Assembly: GCA_913061265.1 (NCBI GenBank) | Contig: CAJXVS010000001.1 | Coordinates: forward strand, 372,001-436,000 | DNA from: an uncultured Halobacteriovorax sp. | GTDB taxonomy: Bacteria > Bdellovibrionota > Bacteriovoracia > Bacteriovoracales > Bacteriovoracaceae | Direction of reading: 5' to 3' | Length of the DNA: 64,000 bases | The notes under the pieces: model-generated | What the model was told of the DNA's origin: nothing | Databases searched by the model: none | The model's input: only the letters and a program-made list of their open reading frames with translations | Program-made: the position numbers and the translations under genes | Part shown: one piece after another, positions 1 through 8,374 of the stretch | Numbering within the stretch: the stretch's first letter is position 1 | Layout of the letters: each line of letters opens with the position of its first letter

Positions 1-17
1 AGAAAGAAGGCAGAAAG

Positions 18-647
18 ATGGACGGAACCTTCCGCGCCATTTGGGATGCCCGTCAAGCTGAGATTGATGAATTCAAAGTCGCAGTAGATGAACTCTATAA
101 GCAAATAAATTTTGAACAAAAACAAAGCAAAGAATATAAAAGTCTTCTAGAGAAATCTATCAGTGAAAATGCTGCTCAAGAAGAAAGGCTTAATAGGTTA
201 AGTGAATTCCTCTCTGTTTCAACAACAGAGTTTGCAGATGAGCTCTTTCAAAAAGAGAAGATGATCACTTACTTAAATAAGAAGTTTGAAGAAAGACTCG
301 CCTTTGAAGAAACCCTTAATACTGAGATTGAAAAGAAAGAGCGCTTTAGCCGCTCTCTTGAATCAGCCTTCAATATGGCCCAGTCACAAATCGGTCATGA
401 TTCAGAAGTTGTAGAAAATAAAGAAAAAGCTGTAGCTGAGCAGTCTGTTCAGATAAGTCTTCTTCTTAAAGAAGTTAAGAACCTTAAAAATAAGAATCAA
501 GAAGTGAATCAAGAGTTAGAAAACACACTAAAAGAGCTAGAAGAATCAAAGAGCTACGCTAGGCAATACAAGATGATCAATAATAAGATGTCTAATGAGC
601 TTCACCGCTTAAATAATAAAGTTCACGAATTAGATCCCTATCAGTAA
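18..647 (+). CDS. Coiled-coil protein (possibly 5'-truncated by the window)
   Basis: The 209 residues are almost entirely Glu/Lys/Gln/Leu-rich and predict a long alpha-helical coiled coil, with no signal peptide or membrane segment. The reading frame is open back to the window edge, so the gene may start outside. The ATG chosen here has a plausible GAAGG ribosome binding site 7 nt upstream, so both readings are possible. The family is not recognised. The protein ends directly against the convergent gene on the other strand, with no intergenic base. Confidence 0.6.
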   Translation: MDGTFRAIWDARQAEIDEFKVAVDELYKQINFEQKQSKEYKSLLEKSISENAAQEERLNRLSEFLSVSTTEFADELFQKEKMITYLNKKFEERLAFEETLNTEIEKKERFSRSLESAFNMAQSQIGHDSEVVENKEKAVAEQSVQISLLLKEVKNLKNKNQEVNQELENTLKELEESKSYARQYKMINNKMSNELHRLNNKVHELDPYQ

Positions 648-1526
648 TTACTGACAGACTGATTTAATATTAGTTTTGAATTTTCGGTCAGCTGTAATCT
701 CATCAGAAAGCGCATTGATTGCCCTCCAATTATGTTTCATCCCGGTCTTCAAATGGCAGACTGCCTTTAAGATACCTTGAAAACCTGACTCATTAAACTT
801 TAAGCCTTTTAGTTTTTCGAAGACTAAAATAGTTGTATAGGGATCAGCGCCGCTTAATGATTCTTCAATAAGAGACTGCATCTCATCGTCAGAGATAGAC
901 CCATTGTTAATTAACTCTAAAGACCTGATAACCGCTTTACCTTTCATATTTGAGAGGACTTCTTTTAGTGTCCCTTTTCTGTGAAGCTGAAGGACTGCTT
1001 CCCCAGCCAATTCATTATTCTCGCTTTGAATAAAACTCTCTAGAACCGATGTTGGTAGGAGAAATTTACTCTCTTCTTTTTCTTCATAAGCTTTATTTAA
1101 GAGCTTAATCAGTCTTAACTGACTCTTTCTTGCGTGAGTTTGAGATTCATCAAAATAACCGTCTTCATCGGGCTCCATGCCACAGAAATCTTTCTCTTGG
1201 CAGTTCTCTAAGTTTTCAAGCAGGCCCTTAGCCTCATCTTGCCACTTCTCTTTTAGCTCCGGTAAGAGTTCTTTTATGGACTTTGAGAAGTCTTGGGCCT
1301 TTTCAAGAAGCACCACTTCTGTACTTTTACGAGAGACTTTACTGTTAAGGATCTTTAATTCCGCGGTTGGCCCCCCAGGAGCTTCGACTTTAATGACAAT
1401 TTCTTTGGTTTTTTTAGCTTTGACAGGCGCATCTGAAAAATTCTTTTTGAGGTAGTACTCATTGAATAAAAAAAGAAGGGGGGCGAACCCCATTGTGAGT
1501 AAGACTTTGCGCCAAAAACCTTTCAC
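648..1526 (-). CDS. Membrane-anchored helical-repeat protein of unknown function
   Basis: This 292-residue protein starts at GTG behind a GGGGGG ribosome binding site 5 nt away. Residues about 7-24 form one N-terminal hydrophobic segment (signal anchor or uncleaved signal), after which the chain should be periplasmic. The rest is a Lys/Glu/Leu-rich helical protein, and the second half resembles HEAT/ARM-like helix pairs in spacing. A small acidic loop near residues 110-125 carries two Cys. I do not recognise the family. It lies 45 nt downstream of the transglycosylase-like gene on the same strand and may be co-transcribed with it. Confidence 0.6.
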   Translation of the reverse strand: MKGFWRKVLLTMGFAPLLFLFNEYYLKKNFSDAPVKAKKTKEIVIKVEAPGGPTAELKILNSKVSRKSTEVVLLEKAQDFSKSIKELLPELKEKWQDEAKGLLENLENCQEKDFCGMEPDEDGYFDESQTHARKSQLRLIKLLNKAYEEKEESKFLLPTSVLESFIQSENNELAGEAVLQLHRKGTLKEVLSNMKGKAVIRSLELINNGSISDDEMQSLIEESLSGADPYTTILVFEKLKGLKFNESGFQGILKAVCHLKTGMKHNWRAINALSDEITADRKFKTNIKSVCQ

Positions 1527-1571
1527 TTTCGCCCCCCAGAAGAGGTTTCTCGTTAAAGAAACTTCTCGGTA

Positions 1572-2540
1572 TTATTTATTTAATAATCTTTTAAGTGCTA
1601 CTGAGTTATTTGTTTTATTCTTCATGTTGTTAATAACTTCAATAACAGCTGCCTTAACATCTCCACTTAGGCGAAGATTTAGGTCTTCATGCATACCAAT
1701 GATACCTGTCTCAGGATAAGCTAAAACTTTATCTAGGTTTCTTTTGAACCCTCTGTCATGACCTTGGTAAGCTGAAGCACTGTCTGCAAAACGACAAGCA
1801 TTCTTGTATGATCCACCATTATAATAACCACCCCAGATTCCTCTCACAAGGCTTTCGTAGTTAACAGATCCATTTTCATAGATACAATCATAGTTATTAG
1901 CCGTTCTATAGAGAGGCTCAAAACCTTTCATTAGAAAACCAATTCCATACTTCATTGTTTCATCAACTGACTCATAGTTCTTGTTGGCCAAGAATACATC
2001 ATAATGCCAACGAACTGAAACTTGCATCATACCAATATCTGTTCCGTTAGCACCTCTTACAAGTTGCTTAAGAACTGCTTCTTTTTTTACTGATTTACAT
2101 TTTTTAGGAATATAAGCGCTTCCAAAACGAGGTTGAAGATACTTCTTAAAAAGCTTCTTCGTTTGCCCGCCTACATCAACGCCCTGTTTTTTATTATTAC
2201 AAACATCTCCATCATTATCTACAGCTCTAAAATGCATATAAAGACCTTCGTGCATTGGAACTGTCATAGAAAGAGTTAGGAAAGAGTAATAAGCTTCTGG
2301 ATCATTTAATTTAAGATATTTTGCAGCTACTTTATCAGCGTTCTTCAAAAGAAGAGTCATGATATTGTTTCCGTAAGTATTCTTAACGCTATCTTTGTTT
2401 TCAAAGATGGGTCCAACGGTTCTTCCTTCTGGATTAATAGTAAACATCATACTATCAAGCATTTCTACTCGAGAAGCATTGGCGTTCACACTTACTAGGG
2501 CCGCACTTGATAAAAGCGCAGCGACGATCAACTTTTTCAT
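1572..2540 (-). CDS. Secreted lysozyme/SLT-fold (lytic transglycosylase-like) protein
   Basis: The start at MKKLIVAALL is chosen because AGGAG precedes it and a clean signal peptide (cut near VNANA-S) follows; an upstream in-frame ATG would add 11 residues and spoil the signal. The mature part (322 aa in all) has features of the soluble lytic transglycosylase fold: an HEG motif that could hold the catalytic Glu, GTDIGMMQVS (the G-x-M-Q signature), and GIWGGYYNGG, resembling the AAYNAG motif. Between the HEG and MMQ motifs is a Cys-containing insertion. The likely role is cleavage of peptidoglycan in the periplasm. It is divergent from an L,D-transpeptidase, consistent with cell-wall work. The catalytic assignment is inference. 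Confidence 0.6.
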   Translation of the reverse strand: MKKLIVAALLSSAALVSVNANASRVEMLDSMMFTINPEGRTVGPIFENKDSVKNTYGNNIMTLLLKNADKVAAKYLKLNDPEAYYSFLTLSMTVPMHEGLYMHFRAVDNDGDVCNNKKQGVDVGGQTKKLFKKYLQPRFGSAYIPKKCKSVKKEAVLKQLVRGANGTDIGMMQVSVRWHYDVFLANKNYESVDETMKYGIGFLMKGFEPLYRTANNYDCIYENGSVNYESLVRGIWGGYYNGGSYKNACRFADSASAYQGHDRGFKRNLDKVLAYPETGIIGMHEDLNLRLSGDVKAAVIEVINNMKNKTNNSVALKRLLNK

Positions 2541-2655
2541 TTTAAGTCTCCTATTCACAATGGGTGTTAACAATTTATAAACCTAATTCCCAAATCCCTG
2601 GATATAAGTAAATCGTTAAACTTATTTCATGAAATCTTTATGCGCTTCGCAAAAA

Positions 2656-2675
2656 GCCTGTAATTTTAACAGGTT
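2656..2675. promoter_or_regulatory. Inverted repeat in divergent promoter region
   Basis: AGCCTGT and ACAGGTT flank a 6-nt AT-rich centre, giving a 7-bp imperfect inverted repeat. It sits between the divergent starts of the transglycosylase-like gene and the L,D-transpeptidase gene. The placement suits a shared operator, but no cognate regulator is visible here. Confidence 0.3.
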
Positions 2676-2810
2676 ATGCGACGCGTCACAATTGGTAAAC
2701 TTTACATGAACTTTCCCCTAAGGAAGACAAAAATCCAGTTTTTCGGTAGAAGAACCCAACTTAAAAATAAGAATGCCAAAAACTTAAAACCTTTGTGTGG
2801 GAGATAAATC

Positions 2811-4184
2811 ATGACAAAGAACATTATCCTTATAGGACTTGTTTTAATCATCACTGCTTGTGGTGGTAAATCAAATGAAAAGTATCCAAATACTGGAAAC
2901 GCAGACAACGAACTAATGGTCAGTTATACAATTGGTGACCGATCAGAGCTTGTTGTTGGTGAAGAGTACTGGGTTTCCACTGGAGTTAGAATTCGTTCAA
3001 GTGATGAAGTCGCTAGAAACTCTCTTGGAATAGTTAACAGAAATGACAAAGTAAGAGTTGTTAATGTCGGTCCTTTTAATGACGACTACGTTCAAGTTGA
3101 AGTTGTTAAAACAAGATCAAACATTGTTGAATCTGATCGCTACTTTATGAGCTTCAAGTATCTTGAAAAAGAAAAAGTTGATTATAAAGAATTCAAAGGC
3201 GACCTTTTTGTTATTCAAAACATCGCGACTGAGAGATTAAGAGTTTATAAAAGAGTCTGTGCTGATAACTCTTGTCCACATAAGATGATCCTTGAAACAG
3301 AACTTGCTGTTGGTGAAGATAAGAACAATAAAGTTCGTACTTGGCCTGGATCATTTCGTGTAACAAAATGGTTCAAGTTCTACCAAGATGCAGCTAAGCA
3401 TTACCCAAGATGGTTCATGAAAGTTAAGAATGAAGACGGATTTCTTGAAGACTTCATGCCACCAAAAGCTGGTAAGAGTTTTAGACAATGGATGAGAAAG
3501 AAGTATATGCCAGAAAATTCTGAAGGAAAAAGATACGGAGATATCCGTGGAGCCTTTGGTTGGTTTACGGCTCACGTTGGACCAAACTCTAACTCACAAT
3601 GGACACACGGTACTGTTGGTTGGGGATCTGATAAGAAAAAGTATATTCATTATACAAAAAAGAAATGGGCCAATATTCTTGTTAACCCAAGAAGTTCAGG
3701 ATGTTCAAGAACAGATAATGAGTCTATCGCTTACCTTAGAGAGATTCTTCCTGTAGGAACACCAATAATCAAGATCTACGCTAAAGAAGCTCTTCTTGAT
3801 CCAAGCCTTAAAGGCTATAGCCCAATCAATAGAACATGGGACTATAACCTAACAACTGTGCCTAACCAAAAAGCTGGTGCTGGAACAGTTCTAGCTGAAG
3901 GAATATCTGAAGGTAACACTTCACTTGAAACTGGTTCTTATGAATTAGATGAGTATCCATCAGTTATCGAGTATCAAGCTGGTGAAGACCTAGGAAGAAA
4001 TGAAGCCGCTACTGGTAACTCTGGAAACGTTTACAGAGTTGAATCAGAGAAGATGCGTGGTGTTTATTATATCGACGCTGGTTATGTTTCTGGTTACACA
4101 ATGCCAAAGCACGAGTCACTTAACCGTGGTGGATTTCCTGATGAGGAAGTTGGTCCTTGGATGAATATGGATCTTGTTAAATAA
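2811..4184 (+). CDS. L,D-transpeptidase (YkuD) lipoprotein
   Basis: The start has GGGAG 7 nt upstream. The first 18 residues are a lipoprotein signal with the lipobox IITAC, so the protein should be lipid-anchored. Residues about 40-120 look like an SH3-type domain (VRIRSSDEVARN). The YkuD catalytic domain follows: GDLFVIQN near residue 128, HGT near 265, and the active-site motif SSGCSR near 300, with Cys as nucleophile. About 130 residues of Gly/Ser/Glu-rich C-terminal extension remain unassigned. YkuD enzymes form 3-3 cross-links in peptidoglycan or attach proteins to it; cell-wall editing is the likely role. A terminator follows 27 nt downstream. Confidence 0.85.
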   Translation: MTKNIILIGLVLIITACGGKSNEKYPNTGNADNELMVSYTIGDRSELVVGEEYWVSTGVRIRSSDEVARNSLGIVNRNDKVRVVNVGPFNDDYVQVEVVKTRSNIVESDRYFMSFKYLEKEKVDYKEFKGDLFVIQNIATERLRVYKRVCADNSCPHKMILETELAVGEDKNNKVRTWPGSFRVTKWFKFYQDAAKHYPRWFMKVKNEDGFLEDFMPPKAGKSFRQWMRKKYMPENSEGKRYGDIRGAFGWFTAHVGPNSNSQWTHGTVGWGSDKKKYIHYTKKKWANILVNPRSSGCSRTDNESIAYLREILPVGTPIIKIYAKEALLDPSLKGYSPINRTWDYNLTTVPNQKAGAGTVLAEGISEGNTSLETGSYELDEYPSVIEYQAGEDLGRNEAATGNSGNVYRVESEKMRGVYYIDAGYVSGYTMPKHESLNRGGFPDEEVGPWMNMDLVK

Positions 4185-4210
4185 GAAGCTGATTAAAATT
4201 TTAAATATTT

Positions 4211-4240
4211 GGGCCTCCTTTTGGGGGCCTTCTTTTTTTT
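4211..4240 (+). terminator. Intrinsic terminator after the L,D-transpeptidase gene
   Basis: GGGCCTCC and GGGGGCC form a GC-rich stem around a short T loop, followed by a run of eight T (one C before it). It lies 27 nt past the stop codon. Confidence 0.8.
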
Positions 4241-4345
4241 CAAAGCCCTATTAGAAAAAGAAAAGGGGTTCATAAGCGAAGCTTGTGAGCACCAACCAAG
4301 GGGCTACAAACTAGTTATAGACTGATAATGAGTTCCCGCGGGAGT

Positions 4346-4400
4346 AAAAAAAGGCTCCTTAAAGAGAGCCTTGATTTTGTTCAAAGATACTCCGCGCGCT
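4346..4400. repeat. Module head, copy 1
   Basis: This copy starts with an A-tract and a GGCTC/GAGCC hairpin and ends in TACTCCGCGCGCT. It aligns over about 54 nt with 4483-4536 with few mismatches. Confidence 0.7.
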
Positions 4401-4429
4401 CCTTGCTGCCCTATCGGGTCAGCTGGAGC
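4398..4429. repeat. Interrupted hairpin in core of module 1
   Basis: GCTCC pairs with GGAGC, GCTG with CAGC and CC with GG around a TATC loop, giving an 11-bp interrupted stem. The equivalent core of module 2 has a different stem (TTAGTGC at 4512 with GCACTAA at 4544). Confidence 0.55.
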
Positions 4430-4458
4430 TTACGATAAAAAGCTTTCGCTTTTTATTA

Positions 4459-4492
4459 GCCGTCGCTTACGAGCTTGAAAAGAAAAAAGGCT
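4459..4492. repeat. Module tail, copy 1
   Basis: The 34 nt beginning GCCGTCGCTTACGAGC are repeated almost identically at 4557-4590; only the last few bases differ. Confidence 0.8.
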
Positions 4493-4536
4493 CTACGAAG
4501 AGAGCCTTGATTTAGTGCAAATATACTCCGCGCGCT
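4483..4536. repeat. Module head, copy 2
   Basis: This is the second copy of the A-tract, GGCTC/GAGCC hairpin and TACTCCGCGCGCT block. It overlaps the tail of copy 1, so the modules are arranged in tandem. Confidence 0.7.
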
Positions 4537-4556
4537 TTGGGCCGCACTAACGTTTG

Positions 4557-4590
4557 GCCGTCGCTTACGAGCTTGAAAAGAAAAAAGCCT
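4557..4590. repeat. Module tail, copy 2
   Basis: This is the second copy of the GCCGTCGCTTACGAGC tail. It runs into the palindrome that covers the end of the HiPIP gene. Confidence 0.8.
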
Positions 4591-4610
4591 AGGCTTTTTT
4601 CTTATCAAGC
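4571..4610. terminator. Near-perfect 40-nt palindrome at the 3' end of the HiPIP gene
   Basis: GCTTGA and TCAAGC form the outer arms, and AAAAAAGCCTAGGCTTTTTT is a perfect central palindrome. Only one outer pair is mismatched. The T-tracts on both strands fit a bidirectional intrinsic terminator. It overlaps the last codons and the stop of the HiPIP gene on the minus strand. Confidence 0.65.
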
Positions 4611-4954
4611 TTATAACTCTTACACCAGCCACAACTAGCAACATACTTATTTGCTGCCATTGAACATGGGGCGTAGTTCTCAACTTCTTTTTTAGCATTA
4701 TAGAACTTACAGTTTCCGCAATTCGATCCTGCCGTATATTTCTTATGCTTGCTAGCTGTTGCATTAACTTCATAATCTAATCTTTTTGCCGTTTTTCCAT
4801 CAGCTTTTAGGAGCTTCTTAAGCGCTTTTTTATCAGTAGGATCTTTCTGTGGGCAAGACTTAGCAGTTGCTGCAAGAGCACCGGTAGACTTCAATAATGG
4901 GATCGCCGTAAGGCTTAAAAGAGCTGCTTTAAAAAATGATCTTCTTGTTTTCAT
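4589..4954 (-). CDS. High-potential iron-sulfur protein (HiPIP), Tat-exported
   Basis: The 121-residue protein opens with TRRSFFKAA followed by a hydrophobic stretch to about residue 29, which fits a twin-arginine signal; Tat export is expected for a protein folded around a cluster in the cytoplasm. The C-terminal half has the four-Cys HiPIP pattern: NCGNCKFY, then YAPC, then VASCGWCKSY (the last block has two Cys, of which one is the ligand). HiPIPs bind one 4Fe-4S cluster and shuttle electrons in the periplasm. No redox partner is next to it. The gene stands alone, with a palindromic terminator on its end. Confidence 0.85.
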   Translation of the reverse strand: MKTRRSFFKAALLSLTAIPLLKSTGALAATAKSCPQKDPTDKKALKKLLKADGKTAKRLDYEVNATASKHKKYTAGSNCGNCKFYNAKKEVENYAPCSMAANKYVASCGWCKSYKLDKKKA

Positions 4955-5161
4955 GTGTTCACCTATATTGTTTTATCGTTTTAAAGTAATAGCAGTTTAC
5001 CATCTTCTTTTCTTAAAAAAAATAAGACTAAAAATGACTTTTTCTGTTTGATTACTCAAACAAACAGTAGCTTAATGCACTCTATCAAATGCTATTAACT
5101 ATTCTAAGTGTATTAGACATGATAATTGGTTTTAATCACATGAAAGGGATTTGATAATAAG

Positions 5162-5848
5162 ATGATAAATATCAGGGTTCTTACTTTAGGACTCCTTCTT
5201 TTATTTAGTTTTGATGGTTTTTCACAGGAAACGAATCCTATTGATAAACTAGACTCTGGGGAGCGAGACCCTAGAAAGCGCCAAGTTGATTATCACTATG
5301 GCTATAAAAACCGTCCTCATTCTTTTAAAGAAGCCAGCACTCACGTGGCCGCCGTCTATGGCATCACCTGGGTCCTCTATCCTGCTACCCAGCCTAAAGT
5401 TTTTAGAGATAAGGGAAGTTTTAAGAATTATAAAAGAAATTTTGGCAGATTAGTCTTCGATCATGATGAACCCTTTTGGAACTGGTTTGTTCATCCCATT
5501 AGTGGCTCACAACTATACCTTTTCTATCGCGCCAATGGTTATAGCCGCGTCGATTCTCTAGGCATGTCTTTTATAAGCTCTACTCTTTTTGAACTCACTG
5601 TAGAGATTTATACAGAACCTGCCAGTGTGCAAGACCTTTATCAAACTCCAGTCATTGGATCTATTTTAGGCCTCGGTCTTGAAAACCTAAGTATGTATTT
5701 ATTGAATTCAGGAAATGTTCTAGGAAAGTTTTTAGGTCATGCCTTAAATCCGGCTACTCTTTTTTGGTTTTACGAAGGAAAGGTTCAAATGATTCCAAGG
5801 TACAATGGAAAGAAGACTGGAAGCCTAACCTTTGTGATGGATTTTTAA
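5162..5848 (+). CDS. DUF3943-like exported protein
   Basis: The 228-residue protein has a signal peptide (residues 1-21, cut near GFS-Q). The central part has the pattern typical of DUF3943: NWFVHPISGSQLYLFYRANG, then a segment with SSTLFELTVE, then DLYQTPVIGSILG. It probably associates with the outer membrane or periplasmic face. The biochemical role of the family is unknown. The stop codon overlaps the next start as TAATG, so it is translationally coupled to the barrel protein downstream. Confidence 0.65.
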   Translation: MINIRVLTLGLLLLFSFDGFSQETNPIDKLDSGERDPRKRQVDYHYGYKNRPHSFKEASTHVAAVYGITWVLYPATQPKVFRDKGSFKNYKRNFGRLVFDHDEPFWNWFVHPISGSQLYLFYRANGYSRVDSLGMSFISSTLFELTVEIYTEPASVQDLYQTPVIGSILGLGLENLSMYLLNSGNVLGKFLGHALNPATLFWFYEGKVQMIPRYNGKKTGSLTFVMDF

Positions 5849-6519
5849 TGAAGGTCTATCTAATCATCATCTTTATTTTCTTTTCAACTTCACTCTTCTC
5901 TTATGAGAATGTGATGGCGCTTAAAAGCGGCATCGGTGTTGCTCAATCAACCATTCACGCCTTTGATTCCTCTGAAGATCACATGACTGGTACCGGCTTT
6001 AATACTCAATTTGGCTATCGTTTTACTAATTGGGAAGTCAACCTTACTAGTTATATCTACTGGGGAAAGATAGATGATCTTCGCTTTGAAGCGAATAATA
6101 CTTCTATTATTGGTTCCGGGGTTTTTAGTAATGTTAGCTTTGGTCCCATCGCAAAATATATCTTCGACTTTCAACCCTTACAGGGATGGAACCTCTATTT
6201 AGGCGGGGGCTATGCCTACTCTCTTCAGACAGTAAAACTAAAAGAGTTCCAATCTAGTAATGGCAGCTTTAACTCAAATTACAAACTCAATTACATCTCA
6301 CGAGGCCCTACAGCGGCAATCGGAATCGAAGAGCTCCTTCCTTTTAAAGAGATGCATGCGGTTTATATTGAACTGCTTTATAGCAATCAGATTAGTAAGA
6401 GAGTCTCTGTTGTAGACACTACTGATTTTGCTGAAGTTAAAACAATTACGACCGAAGAGAGCCGTCAGAAGATCAGAGGATCATTCTTTATGCTCAACGC
6501 TGGTATTACTTTATTCTAA
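5848..6519 (+). CDS. Small outer-membrane beta-barrel protein
   Basis: The start is set at MKVYLIII because it overlaps the preceding stop as TAATG and gives a clear signal peptide (cut near LFS-Y). A longer in-frame version from 5764 would have no signal. The mature ~205 residues show alternating hydrophobic/polar strands rich in Tyr, Gly and Asn, and the chain ends in LNAGITLF with a terminal Phe, as in outer-membrane barrels. An 8- or 10-strand barrel is likely. No specific family is recognised. It is coupled to the DUF3943-like gene. Confidence 0.65.
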   Translation: MKVYLIIIFIFFSTSLFSYENVMALKSGIGVAQSTIHAFDSSEDHMTGTGFNTQFGYRFTNWEVNLTSYIYWGKIDDLRFEANNTSIIGSGVFSNVSFGPIAKYIFDFQPLQGWNLYLGGGYAYSLQTVKLKEFQSSNGSFNSNYKLNYISRGPTAAIGIEELLPFKEMHAVYIELLYSNQISKRVSVVDTTDFAEVKTITTEESRQKIRGSFFMLNAGITLF

Positions 6520-6528
6520 GGATTTCTT

Positions 6529-6876
6529 ATGATCGCAAGACTTTTTCATAACCCTAGGTGCTCAAAGAGCAGACAGGCCTTGGCCCTTCTTCAAGAATCC
6601 AATGTTGATTTTGAAATCCTTGAATATTTAAAGTCACCTCTTGATGAAACTGACCTATTAGCCTTATTTAAAAAGTTAGATAAAACACCTCTTGAGATCG
6701 TTCGCAAAGGTGAGGCCGTCTTTAAAGAGCTCTCCTTATCAACTGCAGAGTTAAGCCAAAAAGAGTGGGCTCAGCTCCTAGTTAAGAACCCCATTCTCCT
6801 TGAGAGACCTATCTTTGATAACGGTTCAAAGGCCGTTATTGGTAGGCCCCCAGAGGATATTCTTGCTTTAATCTGA
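6529..6876 (+). CDS. arsC: ArsC-family (glutaredoxin-like) reductase
   Basis: The 115-residue protein matches glutaredoxin-coupled arsenate reductases of the ArsC/YfgD type. It has HNPRCSKSRQAL with the catalytic Cys at residue 11 in the C-S-K-S-R loop, then an LKSPL segment, and near the end LERPIFDNGSKAVIGRPPE. The second Arg of that block is part of the family's substrate-binding set. AAGGA lies 8 nt before the start. No arsenic efflux or ArsR gene is adjacent, so a role in arsenate resistance is uncertain; YfgD-like proteins are often of unknown substrate. It follows the barrel gene by 9 nt. Confidence 0.8.
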   Translation: MIARLFHNPRCSKSRQALALLQESNVDFEILEYLKSPLDETDLLALFKKLDKTPLEIVRKGEAVFKELSLSTAELSQKEWAQLLVKNPILLERPIFDNGSKAVIGRPPEDILALI

Positions 6877-7068
6877 CTTAAAGATTCAAGTACCTACACA
6901 GCCTTAGACAACTATTATGGACGGCCATTTTTTGGACGGAGAATTCACCTACCTTTTTTCAAAGGCTTAGGGGCTAAATAATTCGGAGTTAGTTTCCCTA
7001 AAGAACGGGCGTAAAATAGACGATACAGGAGTGATTAGGAATATCGATAGAACATAAAGGAAAGAGTT

Positions 7069-8319
7069 ATGAAATCACTATTAAAAACCGGGTTAATGAG
7101 CTTTGTTCTTCTACTCAGTTTTATTGTTTTTGCAGCGGAAGGCGATGTGGCGAAAGTCATCATTCTCAAAGGTTCTGTGAAGGTGAAACTAAAAGACAAT
7201 ACTGTTAAGACTCTTAAGAAAGGTGATTGGGTTCCAGAGGGAGCGCAGGTTAAGACTGAAGATAAGTCTTTTGTAAAACTCCTCTTTATCGATAAATCAC
7301 AAATGAACTTAGGTCCTAATTCACAGATGATCATCAATAAATTCCCAAAGAAAAAAGCCGGGATCATCACCCTTATGAAAGGTCAGCTAAGATCTAAGGT
7401 GACAAAAGATTATATGCAAATGGATCAAACAAAAGAGAAGCTTTATATTAAAACAAAGACTGCGGCCATGGGTGTGCGTGGTACCGATTTTGAAGTTGGA
7501 TTTGAGAACGGAATCACGACAACAAACCTCTATGAAGGTGCCCTTGTTGTGACTTCATTTGATGAAATGGGTCCACCACCAAATATGGCAAAGCTCTTTG
7601 GGGATCAAGCAAAATTAGTTCCTATTAGTGCCGGTCAAATGGCCATCTTCAAAGGACCTTCAGCTATGCCTGCGGTTTTAAAGATCCCTGAAAATATTAT
7701 GAAAGAAGCTGTAAAGTCTGGTGGAAAAGGTGGAAACCTTAAAACTCTAAGCAACTCTAATATTAAAGTCGGAGGTAATAACCTATTGCTTCCTGGAACT
7801 AAGAAAGAAGATGTAGCTAACTCCTCAGCGGGTGAAGCTTCAAAGGTTGCCTCTGGTGGAGGCGATGATAAAGGTCCCGTTGTTAAAGAAGAAAAAGCTC
7901 CTGCTGTAGAAGGCGGACGTGGCCCTGGTGATAAGATCGCTGGTGGTCCTGGAGTTGCTGGCGGACCAAACAATGGTGGAAACGGCGGAGGTCCTATGGA
8001 CGGACCTAATGATGGCCGTGGACCAGCGAGTGCCGACGACGGTGGTGGCCCCCCTGGTGAATTTGGTGGTGAAGAGGGAGGAGGAGACTGTCCTCTTTCA
8101 GGCTGTGGTGGTGTAACCGGAGCTGAAGGACCAGCAGGATTTGAGCCTGAGTTCGGAATGGATGGACCACTCCTCGAAGATCCTTGTGTCTTAGACCCTG
8201 GATTATGTGAAGTGGCTCCTCTAGATGGAGATATTTGTGCTGCTAACCCTCAATTGCCACAATGTGGCGGAAGCGCTGGGTCATCAACTAATGTACAATT
8301 CAACTTTTCAACTGAGTAA
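7069..8319 (+). CDS. FecR-domain exported protein with Gly/Pro-rich tail
   Basis: AAAGGA precedes the ATG and a signal peptide ends near residue 23 (VFAAE). Residues about 25-195 are a FecR domain: KGDWVPEGAQVKT, NLGPNSQM, and the diagnostic KTKTAAMGVRGTDFEV. Residues about 250-400 are a low-complexity tail dominated by Gly, Pro, Asp and Asn, with several Cys near the end. FecR domains are periplasmic; stand-alone ones in such operons have no known sigma partner. No anti-sigma region or transmembrane segment is present. It is first in a three-gene set with a TPR/barrel protein and a CHASE2 cyclase, but a terminator separates it from the next gene, so it may be over-expressed relative to them. 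Confidence 0.85.
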   Translation: MKSLLKTGLMSFVLLLSFIVFAAEGDVAKVIILKGSVKVKLKDNTVKTLKKGDWVPEGAQVKTEDKSFVKLLFIDKSQMNLGPNSQMIINKFPKKKAGIITLMKGQLRSKVTKDYMQMDQTKEKLYIKTKTAAMGVRGTDFEVGFENGITTTNLYEGALVVTSFDEMGPPPNMAKLFGDQAKLVPISAGQMAIFKGPSAMPAVLKIPENIMKEAVKSGGKGGNLKTLSNSNIKVGGNNLLLPGTKKEDVANSSAGEASKVASGGGDDKGPVVKEEKAPAVEGGRGPGDKIAGGPGVAGGPNNGGNGGGPMDGPNDGRGPASADDGGGPPGEFGGEEGGGDCPLSGCGGVTGAEGPAGFEPEFGMDGPLLEDPCVLDPGLCEVAPLDGDICAANPQLPQCGGSAGSSTNVQFNFSTE

Positions 8320-8374
8320 TTCTTTTCAATAAAAGCTATTTCTAGCTATAATTATCTATAATTAAAGGTTTTTT

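Larger units (their letters stand above)
4241..4588. other. Gene-free region with duplicated hairpin modules
   Basis: No coding region is credible in this stretch. The first 100 bases hold nothing recognised. From about 4346 it is built of two diverged copies of a module about 100-140 nt long. Each has an AAAAAAGGCTC...GAGCC hairpin, a TACTCCGCGCGCT block, a variable structured core, and a shared tail GCCGTCGCTTACGAGCTTG. The copies are listed separately. The origin could be decayed REP-like elements or a structured RNA; this is unresolved. Confidence 0.5.

Noticed and set aside
4456-4773. 105-codon frame overlapping the HiPIP gene in another frame
   Set aside because: It runs through the repeat modules and out of frame with a clear Tat-HiPIP gene. 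It has no domain features.
6877-7068. Possible riboswitch upstream of the FecR gene
   Set aside because: I looked for GEMM (c-di-GMP) and other known folds. The conserved cores are absent and only short repeats of GGACGG are seen.
7635-7973. 112-codon minus-strand frame inside the FecR gene
   Set aside because: It lies opposite the Gly/Pro-rich tail, whose GC-rich codons give open antisense frames. Its own protein is low-complexity Pro/Ser.
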